Origin: Rhizobium sp. ICMP 5592
Lineage (GTDB): Bacteria > Pseudomonadota > Alphaproteobacteria > Rhizobiales > Rhizobiaceae
Assembly: GCF_009498525.1 (NCBI RefSeq)
Contig: NZ_QSNT01000003.1
Location: 125,893 to 189,892 of the forward strand
Length of the DNA stretch: 64,000 nt
Reading direction: 5' to 3'
The stretch's first letter is position 1. Each line of letters opens with the position of its first letter. The position numbers and the translations under genes were made by a program. Positions 55,246 to 64,000 of the stretch are shown here, piece after piece. Below the pieces are notes generated by a model that had not been told where the DNA came from, did not search any database, and saw only the letters and a list, made by a program, of their open reading frames with translations.

Positions 55246-56217
55246 CTACCAGCGCAGCAGAACCGCGCCCCAGGTGAAACCGCCGCCCATGGCCTCCAGC
55301 ATCACCAGATCGCCCCGCTTGATTCGGCCGTCGCCGGCAGCAACAGCCAGCGCCAACGGGATCGACGCGGCAGATGTATTGCCGTGAAGATCCACCGTCA
55401 CCACAACCTTTTCGGGAGCAATGCCAAGTTTCTTGGCCGAGCCGTCGATGATGCGGCGATTGGCCTGGTGCGGCACCAGCCAGTCGAGATCGTCGGCCGT
55501 CACCTCAGCCGCCTTGAACGTCGCTTCGATGACATCGGTGATCATGCCGACGGCATGCTTGAACACTTCGCGGCCCGCCATATGCAGTACGCCGACCGTC
55601 CCCGTCGAGGACGGTCCGCCGTCGACATAAAGCTTGTCCTTGTGCGCGCCGTCCGAGCGCAGGCTCGCCGTCAGCACGCCGCGATCGGTATTCGCGCCGG
55701 TCCCCTCACCCGCTTCGAGGATCAGCGCACCGGCGCCGTCGCCAAAGAGAACGCAGGTCGTGCGGTCCGTCCAGTCGAGAATGCGGGAGAAGGTTTCAGC
55801 GCCGATGACGAGCACCCGCTTGGCAACGCCGCCGCGAATATAAGCGTCGGCGGTGGTCACGGCATAGACGAACCCCGAACACACGGCCTGAACATCGAAG
55901 GCAAAGCCATGATGCATGCCGAGGCGGTTCTGGATGTTCACCGCCGTGGCGGGAAAGGTATTGTCGGGCGTCGAAGTAGCGACGATGATCAGATCGAGAT
56001 CATCCGCCGTCAGCCCGGCATTGGCGAGTGCTGCCCGTGCCGCCTGCTCACCGAGCGAGGCCGTGGTTTCGCCTTCGCCGGCAATGTAACGCTGGCGAAT
56101 ACCGGTGCGCTGGACGATCCAGTCGTCACTGGTATCCACGACTTGCTCCATATCACGGTTCGTCATGACGCGCTGAGGCAGCGCCGACCCGAATCCGCGA
56201 ACAACTGAACGAATCAT
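55246..56217 (-). CDS. fabH: 3-oxoacyl-ACP synthase III
   Basis: The 323-residue thiolase-fold enzyme condenses acetyl-CoA with malonyl-ACP to start fatty acid synthesis. Catalytic residues are Cys113 in QAVCSGF, His250 in PHQANRRI and Asn280 in HGNTSAAS. It lies 19 bases downstream of plsX, so the two are cotranscribed and tie phospholipid and fatty acid synthesis. Confidence 0.98.
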   Translation of the reverse strand: MIRSVVRGFGSALPQRVMTNRDMEQVVDTSDDWIVQRTGIRQRYIAGEGETTASLGEQAARAALANAGLTADDLDLIIVATSTPDNTFPATAVNIQNRLGMHHGFAFDVQAVCSGFVYAVTTADAYIRGGVAKRVLVIGAETFSRILDWTDRTTCVLFGDGAGALILEAGEGTGANTDRGVLTASLRSDGAHKDKLYVDGGPSSTGTVGVLHMAGREVFKHAVGMITDVIEATFKAAEVTADDLDWLVPHQANRRIIDGSAKKLGIAPEKVVVTVDLHGNTSAASIPLALAVAAGDGRIKRGDLVMLEAMGGGFTWGAVLLRW

Positions 56218-56236
56218 TCCTGTTATACCCCGTCAC

Positions 56237-57283
56237 TCATGCCGCTTCAGGTCCGATCGGCGGCTGCCGCCTGGCATGGTATCTTTTCAGATCATTTTCG
56301 ATTTTTTGTGTCAGGCCATTCTTGGCCATGTCGTAGCCGACATCAATGGCCGCCGCAAAGGCCTCGGCGCTGGCGCCGCCATGGCTCTTGATGACAATGC
56401 CGTTAAGGCCGAGGAAGACACCGCCATTGACCTTGCTGGGATCGAGCTTCTCGCGCAGCAAGTCGAAGGCACCCTTGGCGAAGAGATAGCCGATGCGGGC
56501 AAGCAGGGTCCGCGTCATCGCCGCGCGCAGGTAAGCGCCGATCTGCTTTGCCGTGCCCTCGGCAGCCTTCAGTGCGATATTGCCGGAAAAGCCTTCCGTC
56601 ACCACCACGTCGACCGTGCCCTTGCCGATATCGTCGCCTTCGACGAAGCCGAAATATTCGAGCGATTCAAGATTGGCTTCGCGGATCAGGCGACCGGCTT
56701 CCTTGACGTCTTCCTGGCCCTTGATTTCCTCGACACCGACATTCAGCAGACCGATGGTCGGGCGTTCGATCTCGAAGAGGGCGCGGGCCATCGCTCCGCC
56801 CATCAATGCGAAATCGAGCAATTGCTGCGAATCGGCGCCGATGGTCGCGCCGACATCGAGCACGATGCTTTCGCCCCGGAGCGTCGGCCAGATGGCGGCG
56901 ATCGCCGGTCGTTCGATGTTAGCCATGGTGCGCAGGCAGAACTTGGCCATCGCCATCAGCGCGCCGGTGTTCCCCGCGGAGACGACGACGTCGGCCTCGC
57001 CGACTTTCACCGCCTCGATCGAGCGCCACATGCTGGAGACGTAACGGCCACGGCGCAGTGCCTGGCTCGGCTTCTCGTCCATGCTGATGGCGACATCGCA
57101 TTCGTGGAAGACGGATTTGTCGCGGAGTTTCGGATATTTGCCCAGGATTGCTTCGCAACGATCCTTCATGCCGTACATGATGAAGGTAATATCGGGATGC
57201 CTCTCCAGCGCCTTGGCCGCGCCAGGAATAACAACCTCAGGGCCGAAATCGCCACCCATTAGGTCAAGAGAAATTCTGATCAC
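56237..57283 (-). CDS. plsX: Phosphate acyltransferase PlsX
   Basis: The 348-residue enzyme makes acyl-phosphate from acyl-ACP for glycerophospholipid synthesis. It shows [51 protein letters not shown] and [17 protein letters not shown]. The start is GTG. It follows DUF177 (gap 102 bases) and precedes fabH. rpmF is not between them here, unlike in many bacteria. Confidence 0.97.
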   Translation of the reverse strand: MIRISLDLMGGDFGPEVVIPGAAKALERHPDITFIMYGMKDRCEAILGKYPKLRDKSVFHECDVAISMDEKPSQALRRGRYVSSMWRSIEAVKVGEADVVVSAGNTGALMAMAKFCLRTMANIERPAIAAIWPTLRGESIVLDVGATIGADSQQLLDFALMGGAMARALFEIERPTIGLLNVGVEEIKGQEDVKEAGRLIREANLESLEYFGFVEGDDIGKGTVDVVVTEGFSGNIALKAAEGTAKQIGAYLRAAMTRTLLARIGYLFAKGAFDLLREKLDPSKVNGGVFLGLNGIVIKSHGGASAEAFAAAIDVGYDMAKNGLTQKIENDLKRYHARRQPPIGPEAA

Positions 57284-57385
57284 GCGTCCCTAGTCCTTCT
57301 TGTCCGCCGGGCCTGGCGAAATTGGCGTCAAAATACCGGTTTCTCCCCGCGTTACAACTGAATTGTGTTCAATTGCCAGGGGTGT

Positions 57386-57943
57386 CTATTCCTTTTTCCA
57401 GTCTTTCAGGACAGCGAATGGCGACGGTTTCTTGTCATCTTCGCCTGTGTCTTCGATGTGATCTTCAAACTCGATACCGGGCTTGCGCGGGTAAGGATCG
57501 ATGGCAAGCGCGGCGAATTCCGCGACGGCCGCACCGGCGTCGATCGTATCCCCGGTGAAGGTTTCCGGAAGATCCGCACCATCCGGATCAAGCACCATTT
57601 CCCCGGCATCTACGGACGGCACCCGCGCCAGCTTCGACCCCTCGGGGACGAAGATCTGCTCGAATTCCTCGTCGATATCCGATTCGACCGGATCGAGCGT
57701 GACGACGCAAGCCTGGACAATCTTTGCGCGCACATTGCCCTTAAGGCGAACCCCGTCACGCTTCCATCGGGCGATCTTCAGATCCGCCTCGAGCTTCGGC
57801 ACGGAGAGCACATTCCAAAGCTTGGCGAGACCCTCAAGCTCCCGGTTGTCGGCTGCAAGACGAACCTCCACCGGATTGGCGGAGATATGGCCGACCTTCA
57901 CCGGATAGGAAAAGGGCGTTTCGTCGGAGTTCGGTTTCTTCAT
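57386..57943 (-). CDS. DUF177 (YceD-family) protein
   Basis: The 185-residue acidic protein has the YceD pattern RWKRDGVRLKGNVRAKIVQACVVTLDPVESDIDEEFEQIF (shown in parts: LKGNVRAK, QACVVTLDPV, FEQIFVPEG). The C-terminus is DKKPSPFAVL. Members are linked with 23S rRNA/L32 processing in plants and E. coli (YceD). Start ATG 57943 has GGAGA. It belongs to the leftward plsX-fabH block. Confidence 0.85.
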   Translation of the reverse strand: MKKPNSDETPFSYPVKVGHISANPVEVRLAADNRELEGLAKLWNVLSVPKLEADLKIARWKRDGVRLKGNVRAKIVQACVVTLDPVESDIDEEFEQIFVPEGSKLARVPSVDAGEMVLDPDGADLPETFTGDTIDAGAAVAEFAALAIDPYPRKPGIEFEDHIEDTGEDDKKPSPFAVLKDWKKE

Positions 57944-57953
57944 TTTTTGTCTC

Positions 57954-58511
57954 CTAGGCTACGTCTTTGTCAATCCCGCCAGGCTGCGGCAGGGTTGCCG
58001 AACCGGTGGCGACCTCGGCTTCCGTCACGCTCGCCAGATGTGCCTCTGCCATCATCATCCAATCCGCCAAGCCAAGCATCGAGGGAGTATCCTCTGCCGG
58101 CTTGGGATAGATATTGCGCTGAAGCGCCGTAGCCAGGGCATCGCGATCATTACCATTCATGGCGGCCGCATAGCTTTCGAGCCGCCCGTAGAACATGCCG
58201 GCCAGTTTCTTCATCCGCTTGGGCACGCTGTTGTCGCCGATTCCAAGTTCGCGGATGGAATAATCTATATCCTCGAAAAAGGCATCGATAATTTCCTGTG
58301 CAAGCTCCTGGCCGCTGGTCGCAGACGAACGCGTCCGGCGAAAAAACAGGATCATCACCGCCGACAGCAGTTCGAAACGCCCCATGACCGTATCCGGCAC
58401 GTCATAGTCGGTATAGAAAACCGGCTGGCGCGCCATTGCGGTCAGAACACCATATTGTCTGACGACGATGATCTGATTGTGATTTCTTTTGCGGAACAGC
58501 CCAAAAATCAT
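57954..58511 (-). CDS. Ubiquinol-cytochrome c chaperone family protein
   Basis: The 185-residue helical protein of the Cbp3/UQCC1 family reads FGLFRKRN at the start, then YTDYDVPDTVMGRFELLSAVMILFFRR, FFEDIDYSIRELGIGDNSVPKRMKK and ALATALQRNIY. In mitochondria this family helps assemble cytochrome bc1. Here a role in bc1 assembly is inferred. ATG 58511 has GGGAA upstream; the frame to 58568 is not conserved. It starts ten bases before DUF177 and is divergent from bamE. Confidence 0.88.
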   Translation of the reverse strand: MIFGLFRKRNHNQIIVVRQYGVLTAMARQPVFYTDYDVPDTVMGRFELLSAVMILFFRRTRSSATSGQELAQEIIDAFFEDIDYSIRELGIGDNSVPKRMKKLAGMFYGRLESYAAAMNGNDRDALATALQRNIYPKPAEDTPSMLGLADWMMMAEAHLASVTEAEVATGSATLPQPGGIDKDVA

Positions 58512-58791
58512 GAAAATTCCCGGAATTGGCTCATTCAGAGCGCCGCGTCGCGCTTGGCCTTGTTGCATCCACTTAAAAGCTGGTTTACCGAAGCAGGCGC
58601 GAATTGCAATGCCGTTTGTGCCCGCTTCAAGGCCCCGCCCCGACCCGTCGTCGCACTGTGCATGATTGGTGATGAAGAGTGCCGAACAACATCGCTAATG
58701 CCTTACCCAATCGCGGAAAGGCCACAATGATGTGCACAGCAAGATCTTATTGGCCGCCCGGCCATCGGTTTGATTCATTAGGGGAGATGGG

Positions 58792-59301
58792 ATGTCGTTG
58801 ACGAAACGGTATTTCAAGTCTGACAGAACTTTCATCAGCAGTGCCGCCATCGCCCTGGTGATCGGGACCGCGGGGCTTACGAGTTGCAAGACCACTGAGG
58901 TCATGAACAACGGCTACATCTTCGATCAGCAATCGCTCAATCTCGTGCCCGTCGGCTCGAGCCGCGAGCAAGTGCTGCTTTCGCTCGGTACGCCATCGAC
59001 GACGGCGACCTTCGACGGCGAAGTCTTCTATTACATATCCCAGAAGCGCACCCGCGCTGCGGCCTTCATGAAGCCGAAGCTGGTCGACCAGAACATTCTG
59101 GCGATCTACTTCGACAAGGATGGCATCGTAAAGCAGGAAGCCAACTACACGCTGAAGGACGGCAGGGTCTTCGACATGATCAGCCGTACGACGCCGACCG
59201 GCGGCCGCGACATCACCTTCCTGCAACAGATCCTGCAGGGCGGCGGCAACGGCATCAATGGCGCGAGGAACTTCCTCAACAACCTCAATCCGGGTCAATA
59301 G
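58792..59301 (+). CDS. bamE: Outer membrane assembly lipoprotein BamE/OmlA-like
   Basis: The 169-residue precursor has lipobox LTSC at residue 32 and a SmpA/OmlA core: LVPVGSSREQVLLSLGTPS, VFYYISQK and AIYFDKDGIVKQEANYTLKDG. It helps the BAM complex fold outer-membrane proteins such as the porin seen at 52254-53354. The C-terminus is longer than in E. coli BamE, with a Gly/Asn-rich tail. It converges on hppA across a terminator. Confidence 0.88.
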   Translation: MSLTKRYFKSDRTFISSAAIALVIGTAGLTSCKTTEVMNNGYIFDQQSLNLVPVGSSREQVLLSLGTPSTTATFDGEVFYYISQKRTRAAAFMKPKLVDQNILAIYFDKDGIVKQEANYTLKDGRVFDMISRTTPTGGRDITFLQQILQGGGNGINGARNFLNNLNPGQ

Positions 59302-59321
59302 ACCGGATAGACCGCATCAAA

Positions 59322-59353
59322 AAACCCGCGAGGCGCGAGCCCCGCGGGTTTTT
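59322..59353. terminator. Bidirectional terminator of bamE and hppA
   Basis: AAACCCGCG and CGCGGGTTT form a 9-bp stem with a 12-base loop; T runs on the right and A runs on the left serve both converging genes. Confidence 0.85.
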
Positions 59354-59373
59354 CATTGGTTTCGCCTTCGCCC

Positions 59374-61512
59374 TTATCCGGCGAGAACGGCAAGCAGCAG
59401 CAGCGCGACGATATTGGTGATCTTGATCGCCGGATTGACCGCGGGGCCAGCCGTATCCTTATAAGGATCGCCGACGGTATCGCCGGTCACGGACGCCTTG
59501 TGCGCCTCCGAGCCCTTCAGGTGGCGTGTGCCGTCCTTGTCGACAAAACCGTCTTCGAAGCTCTTCTTGGCATTGTCCCAGGCACCGCCACCCGACGTCA
59601 TTGAAATGGCGACGAACAGGCCGTTGATGATGACCCCGAGCAACGAAGCGCCGAGTGCCGCGAAGGCCGAGGCCTTGGAGCCGGAGATCAGCAGCACGCC
59701 GAAATAGACGACGATCGGCGCCAGCACTGGCAGCAGCGACGGGATGATCATCTCGCGGATGGCGGCCTTGGTCAGAAGATCGACAGCCCGGCCATAGTCG
59801 GGGCGCTCCGTACCCTGCATGATGCCCGGCTTTTCACGAAACTGCTTGCGCACCTCCTCGACGATCGCGCTTGCGGCGCGGCCGACGGCCGTCATGGCAA
59901 TGCCGCCGAAGAGATAAGGAATGAGCCCCCCGAACAGCAGCCCGGCGACGACATAAGGGTTGGAGAGATCGAAGGAGATCGTCCCCACATCGGCGAAATA
60001 GGGGAACTGATCGCCGTGCGACGCGAAATATTTCAAATCGTTCGAATAGGCGGCAAAGAGCACCAGGGCACCGAGACCGGCCGAGCCGATGGCGTAACCT
60101 TTCGTCACCGCCTTGGTGGTGTTGCCGACCGCATCCAGCGCATCGGTCGATTTGCGTACCTCCGGCGGCAGATGCGACATCTCAGCGATGCCGCCGGCAT
60201 TGTCGGTAACCGGACCGAAGGCATCCAGTGCCACGATCATCCCGGCGAGGCCGAGCATGGCGGTAACCGCGATACCCGTGCCGAACAGGCCGCCGAGCTG
60301 ATAGGTGGCGAGAATGCCGCCGACGATGACGATCGCCGGCAATGCCGTCGATTCAAGCGAGACAGCCAGACCCTGAATGACGTTGGTGCCATGGCCGGTG
60401 ACCGACGCTTGGGCGATGGAGTTGACCGGCCGCTTGTTGGTGCCGGTGTAGTATTCGGTGATCACGACGATCAGCGCCGTGACGATCAGCCCGACGATGC
60501 CGCAGAGGAAGAGGTTCGTTCCGGTAATATCGAAACCTGCGACAGTGCCGATCGAACCCCAGCCGATGGTCAGCGACGTGGCCGCGCCAAGACCGATGAT
60601 CGACAATAGACCGGTGGCGATCAGCCCCTTGTAGAGCGCCCCCATGATCGAACCATTGGCGCCGAGCTTGACGAAGAAGGTCCCGATGATCGAGGTGATG
60701 ATGCAAGCGCCGCAAATCGCCAGGGGATAGATCATGGCGGCGGCAAGGACCGGCGTGGCGGCAAAGAAGATCGCGGCGAGAACCATGGTGGCGACGACGG
60801 AGACCGCATAAGTTTCGAAGAGGTCGGCGGCCATGCCGGCGCAGTCGCCAACATTGTCGCCGACGTTGTCGGCAATGGTGGCGGGATTGCGCGGATCGTC
60901 CTCGGGAATGCCTGCTTCCACCTTGCCGACGAGATCGCCGCCGACATCGGCACCCTTGGTGAAGATACCGCCGCCGAGACGGGCGAAGATCGAGATCAGC
61001 GACGCACCGAAACCGAGCGACACCAGCGCATCGATGACATCGCGCGAGCCCGGCTCATGGCCGAGAATGCCGGTCAGCACGTAGAAATAGATGGAAACAC
61101 CCAGCAGCGCGAGGCCGGCGACCAGCATGCCGGTGATGGCGCCCGACTTGAAGGCGATATCGAGGCCGGCCGACAGGCTGTGCGACGAGGCCTGCGCGGT
61201 GCGGACATTGGCGCGCACGGAGACATGCATGCCGATGAAACCGGCAGCACCCGACAGGACCGCGCCGATCAGGAAACCGAAAGCGGCTTCGGCGGAAAGC
61301 AAAAGCCAGGCCGCGATGAAGACGATGACGCCGACAACGGCGATGGTTCTATACTGACGCGCCAGATAGGCTTGCGCGCCTTCTCGAATATAACCCGCAA
61401 TCTCCTGCATGCGTGCATTGCCCTGGTCGGCTGATAGCACCGACCGGGTTGTCCAGATGGCGTAAACCACCGAGAGCAATCCGCACGCGATAACACCAAA
61501 AAGAATCGACAT
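59374..61512 (-). CDS. hppA: Membrane-bound proton-pumping pyrophosphatase
   Basis: The 712-residue protein has about sixteen membrane helices and the H+-PPase motifs [33 protein letters not shown] and, near the C-terminus, [14 protein letters not shown]. It couples PPi hydrolysis to proton export. The segment [10 protein letters not shown] carries Lys where K+-dependent enzymes have Ala, so the pump is predicted to be K+-independent. ATG 61512 has GGAGGG about ten bases upstream. The frame to 61611 lacks helices. Confidence 0.97.
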   Translation of the reverse strand: MSILFGVIACGLLSVVYAIWTTRSVLSADQGNARMQEIAGYIREGAQAYLARQYRTIAVVGVIVFIAAWLLLSAEAAFGFLIGAVLSGAAGFIGMHVSVRANVRTAQASSHSLSAGLDIAFKSGAITGMLVAGLALLGVSIYFYVLTGILGHEPGSRDVIDALVSLGFGASLISIFARLGGGIFTKGADVGGDLVGKVEAGIPEDDPRNPATIADNVGDNVGDCAGMAADLFETYAVSVVATMVLAAIFFAATPVLAAAMIYPLAICGACIITSIIGTFFVKLGANGSIMGALYKGLIATGLLSIIGLGAATSLTIGWGSIGTVAGFDITGTNLFLCGIVGLIVTALIVVITEYYTGTNKRPVNSIAQASVTGHGTNVIQGLAVSLESTALPAIVIVGGILATYQLGGLFGTGIAVTAMLGLAGMIVALDAFGPVTDNAGGIAEMSHLPPEVRKSTDALDAVGNTTKAVTKGYAIGSAGLGALVLFAAYSNDLKYFASHGDQFPYFADVGTISFDLSNPYVVAGLLFGGLIPYLFGGIAMTAVGRAASAIVEEVRKQFREKPGIMQGTERPDYGRAVDLLTKAAIREMIIPSLLPVLAPIVVYFGVLLISGSKASAFAALGASLLGVIINGLFVAISMTSGGGAWDNAKKSFEDGFVDKDGTRHLKGSEAHKASVTGDTVGDPYKDTAGPAVNPAIKITNIVALLLLAVLAG

Positions 61513-61761
61513 TTCGCTTTTTCCCTCCAAAAAAGCCGGCGGTTCACTCCTCCTCCGGCCGCCTGCGACAACCGTGACCCCCCTCCTCCAAGGCAGTCGA
61601 CAGATGTGCATAGCGGAGATTGCGTTTGGGAAAACGTCGCGTCAAGACCGCCCGCGGGTAAATCACCCGATGGCGGTTCAAAAGAACATTCGTAGCTGAA
61701 ATCAGGCGCGAACGAAGCAAACGAAAGTAGACGGCGCCATCAGCGGCGCCGGCATCGCTGC

Positions 61762-62244
61762 TTATTTCTTGGCTTCGCCGCGAACTTGCTTGGCGATTCG
61801 ATCGAGCACGGCGTTGACGAGCTTGGGCTCATCATCATCAAAGAAGGCGTGGGCGATCTCGACATATTCAGTAACGATGACCGCGACCGGGACATCCTTG
61901 CGGTCGAGAATCTCGAACGTGCCGGCGCGCAGAATGGCACGCACAGTACTGTCGAGGCGCGACAGCGCCCAGTCGTCCTGAAGCGCGGAACCGATCAGCG
62001 GATCGAGGCGGGTCTGCTCGCGCACGACGCCCGAGACGATGGAGCGAAACCAGGATGCGTCGGCCTTCAGATAGGTGTCGCCATCCAGCTCCTGTCCGAG
62101 ACGGTGCGCCTCATATTCGGCCACCACCTCCAGCACGCCGGTTCCGCCGATATCCATCTGATAGAGCGCCTGAACGGCGGCAAGGCGGGCTGCCCCGCGC
62201 TGGTTCGCGGTCTTTGCCGGTCGCTCGTTATCCTGATTGCTCAT
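61762..62244 (-). CDS. nusB: Transcription antitermination factor NusB
   Basis: The 160-residue helical protein has the NusB features [45 protein letters not shown] and [30 protein letters not shown] (in parts). With NusE it binds boxA in rRNA leaders. Its ATG is four bases after the ribH stop, so the two form an operon. Confidence 0.97.
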   Translation of the reverse strand: MSNQDNERPAKTANQRGAARLAAVQALYQMDIGGTGVLEVVAEYEAHRLGQELDGDTYLKADASWFRSIVSGVVREQTRLDPLIGSALQDDWALSRLDSTVRAILRAGTFEILDRKDVPVAVIVTEYVEIAHAFFDDDEPKLVNAVLDRIAKQVRGEAKK

Positions 62245-62248
62245 GAAC

Positions 62249-62704
62249 TTATGCACCCAACTTTTGTTTTAGCGCGATCATCGTCAGCGCTGCGCGAGCG
62301 GCAAAGCCGCCCTTGTCCTTGTCCGAACGGCGTGCACGCGCCCAGGCCTGGTCGTCGTTCTCGACGGTCAGAATACCGTTGCCGATTGCCAGGGATTCGC
62401 TGACAGCCAGATCCATGAGAGCGCGCGAGGATTCGTTGGCGACGATATCGAAATGATAGGTCTCGCCGCGAATGACCATGCCGAGGGCGACATAGCCCTG
62501 ATATTCCGTGCCGCCATTGTCGGCGCCGTCGAGCGCCATGGCGATGGCAGCCGGAATTTCCAGCGCGCCCGGCACGGTGACGATGTCATAGGTCGCTCCG
62601 GCTTCTTCAAGCGCGGTCTTGGCGCCATCGAGAAGGGCGTCAGCCATATCATCGTAGAAGCGGGCTTCCACGATCAGGATGTGGGCATTGGTAGAGCTGG
62701 ACAT
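62249..62704 (-). CDS. ribH: 6,7-dimethyl-8-ribityllumazine synthase
   Basis: The 151-residue subunit makes lumazine, the penultimate riboflavin precursor. It shows [40 protein letters not shown] (catalytic His near YHF) and [13 protein letters not shown]. It is the first gene of ribH-nusB and is divergent from the cupin gene. Confidence 0.97.
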   Translation of the reverse strand: MSSSTNAHILIVEARFYDDMADALLDGAKTALEEAGATYDIVTVPGALEIPAAIAMALDGADNGGTEYQGYVALGMVIRGETYHFDIVANESSRALMDLAVSESLAIGNGILTVENDDQAWARARRSDKDKGGFAARAALTMIALKQKLGA

Positions 62705-62903
62705 ACGTCACCTGCGGAATGAGAGGGCGGGCAGCACCGATAACGGCGGGTCAAACCACGGCGGGCCGCGCTTGGCAAGTGTTTTTCGGCTGTCCGCCCC
62801 GATTCTGATCCGGATTTGGGGAAGATCGGACCTTGCTGGAAATTGTATCTTCCGCCGCCGCACTCGCTTCGATAATAATTCGCGACCGGCAAGGGAGGCC
62901 CTC

Positions 62904-63401
62904 ATGACGAAGAAGACCAGACGCGCCGTCAATATTGGCGAGCTTCAGCTCGACCATTGGCAGCAGGGAGATTTTTTTGCCGGCAGTGACGCCTCGTTCG
63001 GCGCGCTGCTCGGCCTCAAGGATCTCGGCATAAGCTACAACGAAGTGCCGCCCGGAAAATCAGGCTGTCCCTTTCACAATCATCATGTCGAGGAAGAGCT
63101 TTTCGTCATCATCGACGGCGAAGGTGAATATCGTTTCGGGAACGAGCGCTTTGCCGTTGCAAAAGGCGATGTGTTGGGCGCTCCGGCCGGCGGCCAGGAG
63201 ACCGCTCACCAGCTGATCAACACCGGTCCGGGCGTGCTGACCTATCTTGGCATCTCGACCAAGGCGCAGACGGAAATCGTCGAATATCCCGATTCCGGCA
63301 AATTCCTGGCAAAGACCAACCGCGCCGATGAGACACGGTTCCGCTTTATCGGTCGCGATAGCGCGCCCATGGATTATTGGGATGGCGAACCGGGAGCATG
63401 A
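62904..63401 (+). CDS. Cupin domain protein
   Basis: The 165-residue protein has a cupin_2 barrel with metal-site sequence CPFHNHHVEEELFVIIDGEGEY (shown in parts: PFHNHHVEEE, LFVIIDGEG) and a second box around GDVLGAPAGGQETAHQL. The remaining C-terminus, GISTKAQTEIVEYPDSGK, is typical of a large unnamed cupin group in rhizobia. Function is unknown. GGGAGG precedes the ATG. It ends four bases before the acetyltransferase gene. Confidence 0.88.
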   Translation: MTKKTRRAVNIGELQLDHWQQGDFFAGSDASFGALLGLKDLGISYNEVPPGKSGCPFHNHHVEEELFVIIDGEGEYRFGNERFAVAKGDVLGAPAGGQETAHQLINTGPGVLTYLGISTKAQTEIVEYPDSGKFLAKTNRADETRFRFIGRDSAPMDYWDGEPGA

Positions 63402-63405
63402 GAAG

Positions 63406-63978
63406 ATGAGCATGAATTCTGCAATGCCTGAAAGGAAGGAAATCGCCCCCACCATGACTATCGCCCCCACCTTGACGACAGAACGGCTGATCCTGCGTGC
63501 CCACCGGCCCGAGGAATTCGAGGAATATGCGGACTTCTGGAACCAGGAAGAGCTGATGCGTTTCGGTGGAGGCGAACCGCCGTCACGCGAACAGACATGG
63601 GCGCGCTTCCTGCGCTATACCGGCATGTGGCATCATCTGGGCTTCGGCTTCTTCGCCATTGAGGAGCGTGGGAGCGGCCGCTTTGTCGGCGAGGCCGGCT
63701 TCCTGGATTCCCATCGCGATATGAATCCGACAACCGAGGGCACCCTGGAGACAGGCTGGGTCATCTCGCCGCCATTTCAAGGCAAAGGCTACGCAACGGA
63801 AGCCATCCGTGCGGCAATCGCATGGGCCGACAGGACCTTCGCCGATCGGCGCATGACCTGCATCATCGTCCCCGAAAATACACCATCGCTGCGGGTCGCC
63901 GAAAAGGTCGGTTTCCACCGGATCGGTGAAACCTACTACAAGGGTGGGATGAACGTCATGCTCGAGCGCTGGAAATAG
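63406..63978 (+). CDS. GNAT N-acetyltransferase (RimJ-like)
   Basis: The 190-residue protein has a RimJ/RimL-type acetyltransferase_3 fold: TERLILRAHRPEEFEEYADFWN (in parts: TERLILRAH, EEFEEYADF), GEAGFLDSHRD, GWVISPPFQGKGYATEAI with the Q-G-K-G-Y-A acetyl-CoA loop, and PENTPSLRVAEKVGF. The target could be a ribosomal or other N-terminus or a small amine. The ATG at 63406 sits near GGGAG inside the cupin stop region, so it is coupled to the cupin gene. Confidence 0.9.
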   Translation: MSMNSAMPERKEIAPTMTIAPTLTTERLILRAHRPEEFEEYADFWNQEELMRFGGGEPPSREQTWARFLRYTGMWHHLGFGFFAIEERGSGRFVGEAGFLDSHRDMNPTTEGTLETGWVISPPFQGKGYATEAIRAAIAWADRTFADRRMTCIIVPENTPSLRVAEKVGFHRIGETYYKGGMNVMLERWK

Positions 63979-64000
63979 AGCAGACCCGACCGTCGGAGGG

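Overview
The window looks like a chromosomal segment of a Rhizobium-type alphaproteobacterium. The evidence is the gene order clpP-clpX-lon-hupB, the block bamE / cytochrome bc1 chaperone / DUF177 / plsX / fabH / ihfA / MerR, the block rplM-rpsI with speB-argC nearby, a RopA-type porin, a BA14K protein and a rhizobial intergenic palindrome (33376-33414). Base composition is GC-rich throughout except for a few AT-rich intergenic islands. Most of the window is ordinary core genome; I found no intact transposon, prophage, CRISPR array or complete unknown multi-gene system.

Layout. 1-620: tandem tRNA-Asp genes (-) and tRNA-Val (+). 740-4020: a mosaic accessory patch beside tRNA-Val, holding a stand-alone polyketide-synthase acyltransferase domain fused to the 5' end of a duplicated cupin gene, a 5'-truncated glycosyltransferase, and the intact cupin (hydroxynitrile-lyase-like). 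4.1-8.8 kb: YhaN/YhaO-like SMC-type ATPase and nuclease pair. 9.0-10.9 kb: aldo/keto reductase and SDR oxidoreductase. 10.9-16.5 kb: hupB, lon, clpX, clpP (all -), with sigma-32-like promoters before lon and clpP. 16.9-19.4 kb: diguanylate cyclase and a cytochrome P450. 19.5-23.5 kb: pstSCAB with a Pho box, without phoU-phoB. 23.6-29.3 kb: cupin, Ddl, MetY-type sulfhydrylase, CoA-binding protein, small secreted protein, a 0.9 kb palindrome-rich gap and an EamA permease. 29.4-34.4 kb: rplM-rpsI, a CmlA/FloR-like exporter, a secreted Cys-rich protein, speB, argC. 34.8-37.7 kb: an L,D-transpeptidase-like DUF2778 protein, ctaA, DUF2842.

37.8-47.7 kb is an extracellular polysaccharide locus: GNAT-like protein, a Wzz/Wzc co-polymerase whose kinase part is degenerate, then divergently a Wza-type export lipoprotein, glycosyltransferase, polyprenyl-phosphate sugar transferase, Wzy polymerase, second glycosyltransferase and a small HTH protein. 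No Wzx flippase is seen. 47.7-54 kb holds an esterase, several small envelope proteins, tRNA-Pro and the porin. 54-64 kb holds MerR, ihfA, fabH, plsX, DUF177, the bc1 chaperone, bamE, a proton-pumping pyrophosphatase, nusB, ribH, a cupin and an acetyltransferase.

The points most worth a second look are the chimeric acyltransferase/cupin/glycosyltransferase patch, a perfect 9-bp inverted repeat upstream of clpX, a terminator-like hairpin in the rplM leader, the hairpin ahead of the CmlA-like exporter, the Wzc homologue with ruined kinase motifs, the P450 lacking the I-helix threonine, and the palindrome cluster at 27720-27942. Starts were moved from the longest open frame to the codon with the best ribosome-binding site where that was clear.
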